Source: Eulemur rufifrons
Lineage: Eukaryota; Chordata; Mammalia; Primates; Lemuridae
Reading direction: 5' to 3'
Assembly (NCBI RefSeq): GCF_041146395.1
Contig: NC_090989.1
Coordinates: 249,664,843-249,728,842 of the forward strand
DNA: 64,000 nt
Shown here: one piece after another, positions 25,496-35,951 of the stretch
How positions within the stretch are numbered: the stretch's first letter is position 1
Layout of the letters: the number at the start of each line of letters is the position of its first letter
Translations under genes and position numbers: made by a program
Notes under the pieces: generated by a model
What the model saw: only the letters and a program-made list of their open reading frames with translations
Told to the model about the DNA's origin: nothing
Database searches by the model: none

Positions 25496-25705
25496 CAGTG
25501 GTTCTCAACCAGGGATAAACTGGCCACCCAAAAGATATTAGGCAATGTCCAGAGACATTTTTATAATAGTTGTCACAATTTGGGGGATGGGGTTGCTACT
25601 GATATCTAGTAGGTAGGGCCAATGGCACTGCTAAGCATCCTAAAGAACACAGGACAGACTCCCACAACAAATTTTAAATAATTCCAAGGTTGGGAAACCC
25701 TGCCA
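25496..25705 (+). mobile_element. MER20 hAT-Charlie DNA transposon
   Basis: Starts 'ccagtggttctcaaccaggg', continues 'ggcaatgtccagagacattt', 'tagttgtcacaatttggggg' and 'gctaagcatcctaaagaaca', and ends 'aaggttgggaaaccctg', the diagnostic order for MER20 including the terminal inverted repeats. Confidence 0.9.
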
Positions 25706-27109
25706 CATACCCCTCTGTAGTGGCAACTGCTATAAATTCAAATATACTATTTGAATTTGTATATTCAAATAGTCATGAAAATATGGAAATTTTATATACA
25801 TACCAAAAAATATATACCAATACATCAAGAACTGAATACTGAAAATCCTGTATTTCTATCTTTATCTCATTCTAAAAATAGCTAAAATATCTTCATTGAC
25901 CATCCACCAAACAAAGAAAAACAAAACAAAACAAAACATCCACAGTAATCCCTGGGCGGTGAACATCTGGTCTCTCAAGGTATCACATCTTTCACTTACC
26001 ATACCCAGTCAGCCTAGCATTCCTGAAAACTAAACTTCTCTTTTCTTCTGTTTATTTCCAGTGTGTCTTCCCTCTTTCAACTTATTATCATTTCTTAATT
26101 AAGCTACTGTTATCATATAATAGCAGGTTTATCTGTTTCCAAGCTTCAACACTTTTTTCCTCATTTCTTGGTCACACTGGCACAAATTTATCTTTCAATA
26201 CACACATACGATATATCACTGCTCTACTTAAAGAAATGCAATGTCTCCCTAATGCCTACAGAACAAAGCCAAAGCAGTTTACTGCATCATATGTAGTCCT
26301 CTATGATTGGTGTTTCTTAATAGGTTTACTAGGGCGCCTTTAGGAAACTTATGAAATCATTTTAGGATAGTCACAATGATCAGAAAGTGTTGACAGCACT
26401 GATTGGGTAAATGATAGGGAGGGTAGGTATGAAGGGCAGGCTTGTATAAGGAAGAATTGTGCATATCGTACAACCTTTAATTGTCTCAGCAGACATTGAC
26501 ATAGGAGAACACGACATTCAAAATTGTCTGAGTCTAGAACTAGCTTCATGTATCCTCAAAACAAAATATTTTAGATTACTTTTACATGTGTTTAATTTTC
26601 TTGGAATGAAACAAGTAAATTGAGAAACAATATTTGGTTGTGTTCAGAATTTCATCAAGAGTTAATCACCATTTTTTAAAATCATATAACTTTGGCGATT
26701 TCTCTAAAAGTACTCGAGTTGCCAGTACAACATGGGTATCAACCAGTACTAATAGCTTTGCATTAAAGGTTGACTACAGATTAGTGCAATTACCTGATTT
26801 CTTAATTATGTTGTTTAGTATGGTCTTTCCCAACCATTTACTGATTCAGGCTGAGTTATTTGGGAAATAGACTGCAAAATTCTGATATTTGAGTGCAGGA
26901 GGATTATTGGTGGTACTCTCAGAGACAACTCTGAGGGGTAAAAGAGGCAGGACTGGGCAAAAGAAGTTGAACTGAACTGTGATGTTGCAACAGAGGATTC
27001 CACCTACTTGACTAGGAGCTCAGGGGCTAGTAGCAGAGGAAGGGGATCACTTAAGGAAGGGGCTCCATAAGCCTTTAAACCCACATTGCATATTGTCTAC
27101 TGTGGTCCA
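25706..27109. other. Unassigned AT-rich sequence
   Basis: Contains a local inverted repeat at ~25736-25757 ('attcaaata' ... 'tatttgaat') and an (ACAAA)n-like tract near 25913-25937. No gene recognised. Confidence 0.45.
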
Positions 27110-28625
27110 TTTTTAATTAATTTTTATATACAGTATGCCATTATACATTAAGTTTTGTTTTGGTTTTTGGATATGGAGTTCCAATTGTTTCCACATCATT
27201 TGAAGAAAAACCAATTCTCCACTGAATTGCCTTTGCATATTTTGCAAAAATCCATTGTTTTTACATGTGTGAGTCTTTTCTGGACTCTCTATCCTGTTCC
27301 ATTTATTTGTATGTTTTTATATTCATATTATATTATCTTGGTTACTTTAAAATAAGTCTTTTTTTTTAAATAAATCTTGAAACCAGGCAGCATTAATCTT
27401 CCAACTTTGTTCTTTTTCAAAGCTGCTTTGCCTATTTAGCTGTTTTGGTGTTTTCTTTTAAATTTCTTTTACATTTTAAAATAAGCTTGTCAATTTCTAA
27501 AATGTCCACCAGGATTTTGACTGGTAGTGCACTCAATCTATAAATCAATTCGGGGAGAACTTAATAATTTTCAGTCATTGCACCATGAATATACTATATC
27601 TCTACTTTCTTAATTACCTAATTCACTTAATTACTTAATTCATATTTTCTGGAAGATTTATTCCTATGTATTTTATATATGCTTTCTCTTGTTTATTGCT
27701 AGTATATAGAAATACAATTAATGCTGCATACTAATCACCCATTCCTGCAGCATTGCTAAACATGCTTAGTAGCTTTTTTTAAGAGTCCATGAGATTTCCT
27801 ACATAGACCATCATGTTTTCTGCAAAAAAGATCATTTATTCTTTTCTAATTTGGATACTTTCTTTTATTTCTTTTTCTTGCCTTATTTCACTCGGTAGGC
27901 CCTCCAGTACAATGTGGAATACAAGTAGCAAAAGTGGACTACTTTAACTTACTCCTGATCTTAAGGTGAAAGCATTCAGTCTTTCATAAATCAGTATGAT
28001 GTCAGTTTGCAGTTTTTTCAAAGAAAATCCCTTCTATCCCTAGTTTTCTGAGTGGTTTAATCAGAATTGGATTTTACATTTAGTCAAATGTTTTTCTGTA
28101 ATTTGTTATGATAATTATATGTTTCTTTCTTTTTTAGTTTTGTTTATGATAATGAACTATACTGATTATTTTTTAGATGTGAAACCAAATTTGAATTCCT
28201 ATGATAAATCTCACTTGGTCATGATGTATTATTCTTTATATTTGTTATATTCACTATTGGATGTGGTTTGCTAAAATATTTTTCATAATTTTTTGCATTA
28301 TATTTATGAAGGATATTGGTCTGCAGAATTCTTTTCTTGTAATCTCATTTTGTTTGGTTGTTTTGGTGTCTGGGTAATCTTGCACTCATTTAATAAATTG
28401 AGAAGTGTTCCTCCCTCTTCAATTTTGCATAAGATTTTTTACAGAATTGGTATTATTTCTCCTTAAATATTTGGTAGAGTTTACATATCAACACTGGGGC
28501 CTGGAGCTTTCTTTCAGTGGAGATATTTACCTACAAATCCAATTTATTTTTATCGATATAGGGCTATCGGGTTATCTATTTCTTCTTGAGTGTGCTTTGG
28601 CTGTTTGTGACTTTCAGGCAATTTC
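27110..28625 (-). mobile_element. Old L1 ORF2 fragment, minus strand
   Basis: The plus strand reads as L1 reverse complement throughout: 'tttggatatggagttccaat', 'ctccactgaattgcctttgc', 'ctggactctctatcctgttc', 'aaccaggcagcattaatctt', 'tagtgcactcaatctataaa' and 'gttatctatttcttcttgag'. This is the ORF2 reverse-transcriptase to C-terminal span of an old L1M-type element. Both ends are eroded and stops occur in all frames of the coding strand. Confidence 0.82.
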
Positions 28626-30359
28626 TCTCTTCCACCTAGGTGGATTCCTCAGACTCTTATCTCAGTCCCCTCAACTCAGGGAGTCTGTGAAGCTCCTCCT
28701 GGGTTCCCTCTCTGTGAACCACAGCCTAGAACACTCTCAAAGCAGTAAACTTGGACAACTGTAGGACAGTGTTCATTGTCCTTCATTTCCTGATCCCCAG
28801 TGTCATGAAAACTATTCTTTCATATTTTTTGTCTGCTCTTCTTTTATTGTTATGTTTCAGGTAAATCAAGTCCTTGTTACTCTGTCTTGCCTGGAAAAGA
28901 AAGTCATAATTTACATTGAAATGTATCAAAACGTAAAAGATTGCTTGGTTGATGGATGGATTTAGGGTTTGATACCAGGATCACTATGTGATAAAGCAAG
29001 TTAACAATAGAATACAGATGGTATATTCAGCAAGTATTGAGTGAAAAATTATTTTTTTATATATTTGATAATTTCCATAATAAAACATTAGATAAGTTAT
29101 TAATGAAGTAAATCAGAATTGTATTAATCCAATAAATTAAATTGATAGTAATTATTAGCTTATATTATTTATTCTTCCTACTAAGGTATGTAATAAACAT
29201 CCTAATTTTAATAACATTTTTATTTAAATTTGATATATTTTGAAATATTTTGAAAAATATTTTTCTTCTTTTTGCTTTCATTTGGCCCTTTGGAAATCTT
29301 CACAATTTTACTCATTTGTCCAGTTTTCAGACTTTCAATGAGTTTCACCAGAGTTCAAACAATTACTGTAATGAATCCTATATATAGGAAAATTAATTCT
29401 TTTAATTCCAAACTTCTAGCTTATTTTTAATTATTTGACTCTGAATATGGGTCTCCTTTGGGAAGAGATTCAAATTTTCTGAGTCTGTTGGCTTTAATAG
29501 TATTATGCAAAGATTGTGTGACTGATTATTATTGAACATGTTATTATTGAACATGATTACCTGTAGCTTTGCATTTGTTCATGGGTCACTATGGGACAAC
29601 CTACTTTTGGAAATCAGGCTTTTTACTCTAGGTATATCAGATAGCATTGATTTGTAACAATATTTCATAGCACCTTTGTGATAGAATGTGTTTTCTAGTG
29701 ACAGGATTGCAGTGTAATTTGGATGTTTAGAAAGACTAACCTAAATTCATAAAACCTCTGTATACACATATATTTTGAGGCAAGTCAATGATGAACAAAT
29801 AATATTTATAACTTATTAAACTTCTTAAATTTTTTTGATATGGGGAAATCTGCTTCTATATCTTTTAGAGCTTGGGGACTAGCCATTTCATCAAAATTTA
29901 ATTAAAGATAGCACTAAATACAGTAGTGAACAGAAGCTGGTCATTGATTCAAGAGTTAAGTTAAAGTCAAGTTTGCAAGGCTTAAACTAATGGCATCAAC
30001 ATTTAACTAATACTCCAAACTAGAAAATTAAAAGTTATCCTTGCTTCTCTCATGCAGTCACCAAATTCTGTATGTTCTAATTTCCCAATAACTCCAAACT
30101 CTATCTTTTAATACCTATCCCATTGGCAATAACTTGATTTGGACCTATAATGCCTCTAATCTAAATGATTCCAATAGTATCTGAAATGCTATCTCTGTCC
30201 TCTCCCAAATAAGACAAGGTTTTTCATGCTTCTAGTCTCTTTATCTTAAACTTCTTTACTCAGTGCTTCAAGGATGAAATCAATTTATCACTTTGTTGTT
30301 GCAGTCTCTGGCCTGCCCCAGAGCCCAGGAAGAGTTGACTATTCTATATTAGCCATATC
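28626..30359. other. Unassigned sequence
   Basis: 28640-28910 is less AT-rich ('ggattcctcagactcttatc', 'gtaaatcaagtccttgttac') and may belong to another old element next to the L1. The rest is AT-rich and unassigned; 29522-29551 contains a short tandem duplication of 'ttattattgaacatg'. Confidence 0.4.
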
Positions 30360-30520
30360 ATTTAATACATTCCTTTATTATAAGCACTTATCACATTGTA
30401 TTATTTGTATTGTGCCTGTCTCTTCTGAAGGGCAACCATAAGGTTTGTCAGCTCTCTGAATGCAAAAGATTTGGTCAATGCCTGGAACATAGAAGTCAGT
30501 ATTTGATGAACTGAATTGAA
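30360..30520 (+). repeat. L2 3'-end fragment
   Basis: 'gtcagctctctgaatgcaaa', 'tggtcaatgcctggaacata' and 'gaagtcagtatttgatgaac' resemble the L2 terminus (gagctccttgagggcag; agtgcctggcacatagtaggtgctc). Confidence 0.5.
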
Positions 30521-31980
30521 TTCCAGACTGTCAGTAGCAGTATTTTAAATGTCTCAGTTCATTCTACCAATCAGGAGTGGAGAACGTGACTGGAACTGAC
30601 ATGCTGTACTCTTGTCACTCACTTCTACTGCCATCCCCAGCCAGGAGATGTGAGTGCAAAGCTCTGTGAAATTAAAAAATTCATAGACCAGAGATTTTAG
30701 GGGTGTGGACCATTTGATTATTTTTATCCCAACAACCTTACCAGCCTGCTTTATAACAAGGCAGCTATTCAGCCAAATTAGAAAAAATGGGAAAAAAAAG
30801 TGTTAGTGAATTATTTCAGGAATAGAAAACTGAAAGATAAGCTTTGTCAGTTTTCTTGGAAGATATTCTCCAAACTCTGATTTATGGAAAAACATTAAGA
30901 ATTTTAATACTTATGCCAAAATGTTTGCCATGGTTGTACATATACTTAAATTATTTTGTCTCAGTTTACAAACATCTCTGATCCTAAAACACATCCAATA
31001 TATAATGTAGGATTCTTCAAAAAAAAACTTGGCTTTATGTATTAAATCAATTGCTATATCCTAAGTAAAAACTAAATCAGGCATTTCTTAAAACACCATG
31101 ATAGCATTACTATTATAAAATCTGAAAAATTATTTAAAAACTAAGTCTGCAAAATTACTTTTTGCATTGTTCAAGCACTTTAGTCATATCTCAAGTTCAA
31201 CTGGAAAGCAGTTTTTTTCATGTAATACTATCTTATATAGATTTTAATTTCTTCTGTACCTTCCATAATGATCCCATGAATGGCTGAAAACAATGTGAAC
31301 TGACATTTGCTTTTAACATAAATCATTAGATTATATATAATAAAACTATTTCATTCATGTAATAAAGCACCAATGAATATTTTGGTTCTTTTAAATAATT
31401 TGAATTATTTTTCATGTAGGGCAAATTCTTACAAGTTAATTATTCTATCAAAGGATATGAACATTTGTTTGGTTCCTGACATATTTTGCCAAGTATTTTG
31501 AAAAAAGTTGTGCCAATTTATTCTGACTTTCAAGGATGTGAGCATTTCCTGTTCACTGGGCTCACTCCCATAGTGCTCTGTTAAGAGCAGACAGAGCCTT
31601 TGACTCTTGGGACTACTGTGCAGTTTCCAAAACTGCTCCAGCTGGGTGCAGATTGGCAGAAGAGCGCCTGAGAGGGCTTCCAATGTCATCGTCACCTCTC
31701 TTACTTTTGTTGCTGGTGCCATCACTTTTGCCTGCCCCAGGACTGCAGTTTCATTACAGAGATTCTGCTAGGGGGTGGATGTTATCTTTTGTCACTAGTT
31801 GATTTCAAAGATAGTGGGCTGGTGACAGTATATGTTTGGCTTTGAGCTGATTTGATTCAGTGACTACGAGATTAACCATTGATTCATTTCTTAGATGTGC
31901 ATAATACTATAATTACACCAGTTGGCCAAATTTAATTCTGTATTAAATTATGCCAGATAAGAAACTTATAACCAGTTCTC
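30521..31980. other. Unassigned sequence
   Basis: Includes a 98-codon minus-strand open frame (31429-31725) in a locally GC-richer patch. I recognise no domain, and upstream and downstream sequence gives no splice or polyadenylation context. It could be a decayed pseudogene or repeat. Confidence 0.4.
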
Positions 31981-32032
31981 TCTCTCCTCTCTTCCTTCCT
32001 CCCTCCCTTCCTTCCTTCCTTTATTTCTTTTC
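31981..32032 (+). repeat. (TTCC)n / (CT)n simple repeat
   Basis: 'ctctcttccttcctccctcc' grades into pure TTCC units and then T-rich sequence. Confidence 0.9.
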
Positions 32033-32077
32033 CCTGCATATGAAAGACTAGATTCAGAGTCAGTAATTTTTTTTCTC

Positions 32078-32245
32078 TTATGAGGGGCCTGATAGTATTT
32101 TAGGATTTATGGTACATACAGTCTCATTTGCAAATGCAATACCGTACTGTTGTGGTGTGAAAGGAGCCACAGAAAACATTTAAATGAAGGAGTGTGGCCA
32201 GATTTGGCCAACAGGCTATAGTTTGTCAATCCTTGCCTTAGAACA
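32078..32245 (+). mobile_element. hAT-like nonautonomous DNA transposon relic
   Basis: 'gaggggcctgatagtatttt' at one end and 'ggccagatttggccaacagg' plus 'ctatagtttgtcaatcc' at the other match, in the opposite orientation, the element at 50897-51072. I recognise this family ('cagggg-tcggcaaact' ends) but not its Repbase name with certainty. Confidence 0.6.
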
Positions 32246-32848
32246 CTGAATTTACATCTTTGAGCCTTCCTATTGATCTAGTAGTAAGATTGTTACCGTA
32301 AGAACGCATCATAACACTTTAAACAGACTCAAAAATATTTCTATTGAGTAAAATGTACATTTGCATAATTTTGAGGTTATTGATGCCTGACATGAAATTG
32401 AATCGCTAGCAGGCATGGGTCTGTCTAGGTTCTGGGATTTCTAGGAGCCACTCTCTAATTACTTTATCTTTGCTTTTTAAAAAAAAAAAATCTATGTTTG
32501 TGTTCTTCTTGTGAACTCTTCACAAATTAGATGGCCTAAATCCAGAATCTTATATATAATGCTATGTAATCTGAAAAAAAAATGGGTTTCAATTTCATTA
32601 CATAGGTTAAAAATACAGGAAATAATATTTATTTGGGCCCAAATCAAGAGTTGCCAGATTCTAAGTTGAAATGTCACTTACTAAAGGCAGAATATTGGTA
32701 GGTTCATGTATACAAGCATTCAGTAAGAAATTATTTAAGCTTATATTTTATTGTAACACTGCAGACAAGAAACAGACTATGTTTGGATTTTTGAATATAG
32801 GATCACATAAAAGGAAGTTCTTCCTGTCTTCAGATGAAATCAAACTCT
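32246..32848. other. Unassigned AT-rich sequence
   Basis: No feature recognised. Confidence 0.5.
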
Positions 32849-33010
32849 AAAATAGTTTTATTTTTGTAAAACATCTTTATAAAGTATTTACAATTACAGT
32901 TGACTGACTTAAATTGAGAAACTTTTTTTAAAATAGTTTTATTTTTGTAAAACATCTTTATAAAGTATTTACAATTACAGTTGACTGACTTAAATTGAGA
33001 AACTTTTTTT
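32849..33010 (+). repeat. 81-bp tandem duplication
   Basis: Two essentially identical copies: 32849-32929 and 32930-33010, each starting 'aaaatagttttatttttgta' and ending 'ttgagaaacttttttt'. The repeat ends in the T run that is the tail of the minus-strand L1 at 33006, and the first copy also carries T residues after 'gagaaac'. That suggests the duplication happened after the L1 inserted. Confidence 0.95.
32997..33005. repeat. Target-site duplication of the outer L1, left copy
   Basis: 'gagaaactt' at 32997-33005 recurs at 43820-43828, exactly bordering the two outer ends of the minus-strand L1. Short, but placed as expected. Confidence 0.65.
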
Positions 33011-33684
33011 TTTATTTCATCTTATTATGGGGGATACAGATTTTCAACTTACATACGTTGCCCATGTACCGCCTGTCTCCCCAAGTCAAAGCTCCAGGTG
33101 TGTCAGTTCCCCAGATAGTGCGCATTGCACTCATCATGTAGGTATATACCCATCCCCTCCTCACACCCCCCCTTCCCCGAGTCAGCACCTTCTAGCGTGA
33201 CCATTCCCCTAACGGTGCGCAATGCACCCATCATGTAGGCATACACCCATCCCCTCCCCCCACCCCTCACCTCAGTCTGATATCCGATTGGTATCGTTCC
33301 CAGGTGTGAATTTAGGCGATGATCAGGGAAACCAATTTTCTGGTGAGTACATGAGATGCTTGTTTTTCCATTCTTGGGATACTTCACTTAATAGAATGGG
33401 TTCCAACTCTCTCCAGGAGAACCATAGAGATGTCGTATCTTCATTATTCCTTATAGCTGAGTAATATTCCATGGTATACATATACCACAGTTTACTAATC
33501 CATTCATGTATTGATGGGCATTTGGGTTGTTTCCACATCTTTGCAATTGTGAATTGTGCTGCTATAAACATTCGGGTACATGCATCTTTGTCATAGAATG
33601 ACCTTTTTTCCTTTGGGTATATGCCCAATAATAGGATTGCTGGGTCAAATGGCAGGTCTACTTGAATCTGTTTAAGATACCTCC
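33006..33684 (-). mobile_element. Outer L1, 3' part (minus strand), split by the inner L1
   Basis: On the minus strand this runs from the end of ORF2 through the 3' UTR to an A tail (seen as T run and 'tttatttcatcttattatgg'). The ORF2 C-terminal frame is open at 33323-33684 (the 33323-33748 frame continues beyond the junction into inner-L1 sequence) and ends ...MYSPENWFP, the normal C-terminus for this family. The 3' UTR has G-rich strands (C-rich here at ~33162-33180 and ~33248-33272) and direct sub-repeats around 'gcacccatcatgtaggcata' / 'gcactcatcatgtaggtata'. Its coding sequence continues, base for base, at 41248 on the far side of the inner L1. Confidence 0.95.
33674..33684. repeat. Target-site duplication of the inner L1, left copy
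   Basis: 'aagatacctcc' here is repeated at 41237-41247 straight after the inner poly(A). It follows 'ttt', so the nicked strand reads ...tctt/aa, close to the L1 endonuclease preference TTTT/AA. Confidence 0.95.
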
Positions 33685-33888
33685 GCTCCCAATTGAATAG
33701 AGCCCTGACCCAGGCCAGCGCAGAATCACTGAGGGATACGTGGCGCATTGCAGACAGGAGGCTTTTTTGAGAAATTACCTTAGAACCTGGGGGATCTCAG
33801 CTGAGACAGCGCTTGGCGAGGAGGGACGGATCTGCCCCAGGGCAGAAAAACACAAAAGACTCCCGGACAGCAAATAGCGTTGTACCCC

Positions 33889-34662
33889 GTGCTGCCTTTT
33901 TCGGCAGTTCTCCAGCCGGTCACCCCCGGTGCGTGTCCTTGCTGGCCAGCCCCTGGGCAGTGGCGGTCTCTGCCTGCCGGGGAGCCGGTCCCCTCCAGCC
34001 CCGGAGCTTGGCAGGCGCCATCTTGAAAGCGAGAGCGAAACGGCTCGGGAGCCAAAAAGTGCCCAGCGGCTCTTTCTGCCGGTGCTGCCTTTTTCGGCGG
34101 TTCTCCAGCCGGTCACCCCCGGTGCGTGTCCTTGCTGGCCAGCCCCTGGGCAGTGGCGGTCTCTGCCTGCCGGGGAGCCGGTCCCCTCCAGCCCCGGAGC
34201 TTGGCAGGCGCCATCTTGAAAGCGAAGGCAAAACCGCTCGGGAGCCAAAAAGTGCCCAGCGGCTCTTTCTGCCTGTGCTGCCTTTTCCGGCGGTTCTCCA
34301 GCCGGTGACCCCCCGGTGCGCGTCCTTGCTCGCCAGCCCCTGGGCAGTGGCGGTCTCCGCCTGCCGGGGAGCCGGCCCCCTCCAGCCCCGGAGCTCGGCA
34401 GGCGCCATCTTGAAAGCGAAGGCAAAACCGCTCGGGAGCCAAAAAGTGCCCAGCGGCTCTTTCTGCCCGTGCTGCCTTTTTCGGCGGTTCTCCAGCCGGT
34501 GACCCCCTGGTGCGCGTCCTTGCTCGCCAGCCCCCGGGCAGTGGTGGTCTCTGCCTGCCGAGGAGCCAGTCTCCTCCAGCCCCGGAGCTCTGCAGGCGCC
34601 ATCTTGAAAGCGAGGGCGAAACCGCTCAGGAGCCATAAAGTGCCGAGCGGCTCTCTCTGCCC
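33889..34662 (+). repeat. Four tandem ~193-bp promoter monomers
   Basis: Units start with 'gtgctgcc' at 33889, 34082, 34275 and 34469 (periods 193, 193, 194). Each carries 'ttctccagccggt', 'tgtccttgct' or 'cgtccttgct', 'agccccggagct', 'gcgccatcttgaaagcga' and ends '(a)gtgcc(c/g)agcggctct'. Units 1 and 2 are nearly identical, unit 3 shares gtgacc/cgcgtcc/tcgcc changes with unit 4, and unit 4 is the most diverged. So similarity is greatest at the 5' end, as when new monomers are added there. A CCATCTT core sits at 34018, 34211, 34405 and 34599. Confidence 0.97.
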
Positions 34663-35337
34663 GGCGCCCTCCGCTGGTCTCTGAACCAACGCCAGGAGTA
34701 CGGGATATGCCGGGGCCGCGCTCGGGGTGAAGGGGCAGAGCTGCGCTAAGGCAAAAAAAAAAAAAAAAAAACAACACGAACAAGAAGAATAGGCTCGCCG
34801 AACTGTATATTTTATTCTTGGTAAATTTCTTCTGGGTTTTGTTTGTTTGTGTTTGTGTTTGTTTTTGTTTTTTGGGGGTTTTTTCTTTTTTTTTCTTTCC
34901 TTTTCTTTTCTTTTTCTTTTTTTTTCCGGCGGCGGACAGCCTCGGCGGGCACCTTTGCCCTCTGGGCCTCTGGCTGCCGCGCCTTTTTGAGCGCAGAGGT
35001 TGGATCCCCACCACCCTCGGAGCTGTGCGGGCGCGCAGACGTCATCTTGAAATCCACTGCGAAACCGCCCGGGACCCAGCCGGGCGGGCATGAAGGGGCG
35101 GAGCTGCGCTAAGGCGTAAAAACAAAAACATCTAATGGCCGCTCCGGACTCAGCCGAGCGGAAGTGAAGGGGCGGAGCTGTGCTAAGGCGTAAAACAAAC
35201 AAACAAACAAAAAAAAACATTGAGCCGCTGAACTATATACTTCAGATTTGTGTATCTTTCTGCCTTGCGGTGTGGTGAAGTGCTATGTAGTTTGTTTTTG
35301 TTCATTTTTGCTGGCGTTTTTGGTGTTTTTTGGTTTG

Positions 35338-35449
35338 GCTTTTTGCGTTTTTCTTTTTTTTTTTTTTTTTTTTTTCTTTCTTTCTTTTTCTTCTTTTTTT
35401 TCTTTTCTCTTTCGTTTTCTCCTCTTTCTTTGCTTTCTTTCCTTTTCTT

Positions 35450-35481
<32 letters not shown>

Positions 35482-35515
35482 TTCTTTTCTCTTCTCTTTC
35501 TCCTCTCTTCTCGCC
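35338..35515 (+). repeat. Long polypyrimidine tract in the L1 5' UTR
   Basis: About 175 bases almost purely T and C, grading from long T runs into (CTTT)n and (TTTTC)n and ending 'ctcctctcttctcgcc'. A shorter T/C tract lies at 34884-34926. These tracts produce the lysine/glutamate-rich open frames seen on the minus strand, which I regard as artefacts. Confidence 0.95.
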
Positions 35516-35951
35516 TTCAAACTGGGGACCCACGGTGAGCTTCGGAACGGGCCAGGTCCCTGGCTCTGGTACATACCGGATCCTGAGTAGTCACCCCCAG
35601 GCCCGGAGATCTGCGGGCACGCAATTGCCACTATAGAGCCCACAGCCAAGTCACTGTGGAGCAATAGGGTACCAAGAGGCTCCCTGGACGGCCCTCTCCC
35701 CTGGTCCACGGACCTTATATAGGATCCCTGCCCAAGTGTAAACACTGAATACTTCTCCAGAAGCGAGAGTGTGGAACCTGATCCCTGGGGACATTGGGCC
35801 AAGACAGACTTTTGCCCGTGGGAGCTACAGCAACTCCCCCTCTTGCCAAAAGAAGCAACATACCTAGACTGTTTCACAGCCTAAGAATAGAGCACAAAGA
35901 GTCCTGTTAACCAGACTAAACCTATAAGTAAAGATCCAACGACAAATCTAG

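Larger units (their letters stand above)
33685..35951 (+). promoter_or_regulatory. L1 5' UTR / internal promoter, CpG-rich
   Basis: A 2.27-kb leader, far richer in GC and CpG than anything else in the window. Order: ~204-bp unique head (33685-33888); four ~193-bp monomers (33889-~34662); a block with 'ggggcagagctgcgctaagg' and an A run; T-rich tract; a degenerate monomer (~35005-35075); two more copies of the 'ggggcggagctg-gctaaggcg' block (35092-35118, 35169-35195); a long polypyrimidine tract (35338-35515); then 'gggacccacggtgagc...' to ORF1. The ggggcgg boxes are Sp1-like. L1 5' UTRs in other mammals act as RNA polymerase II promoters; activity here is inferred. Confidence 0.88.

Noticed and set aside
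28405..28764. 119-codon plus-strand frame
   Set aside because: Mostly antisense to an old minus-strand L1; not an independent gene.
31429..31725. 98-codon minus-strand frame resembling an exon
   Set aside because: Composition looks more protein-like than its neighbours, but I recognise no family and see no supporting exon structure; listed only as unassigned.
33162..33272. C-rich tandem-like stretch as a CRISPR-like or minisatellite array
   Set aside because: It is the reverse complement of the two related halves of the L1 3' UTR ('gcgcactatctgggg' blocks), seen also at 60.8-61.0 kb.
35183..35877. Lysine/glutamate-rich open frames (116 and 191 codons, minus) and Phe/Ser/Leu-rich frames (plus)
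   Set aside because: They are translations of the polypyrimidine tract in the L1 5' UTR; any frame through T/C repeats stays open. No domain.
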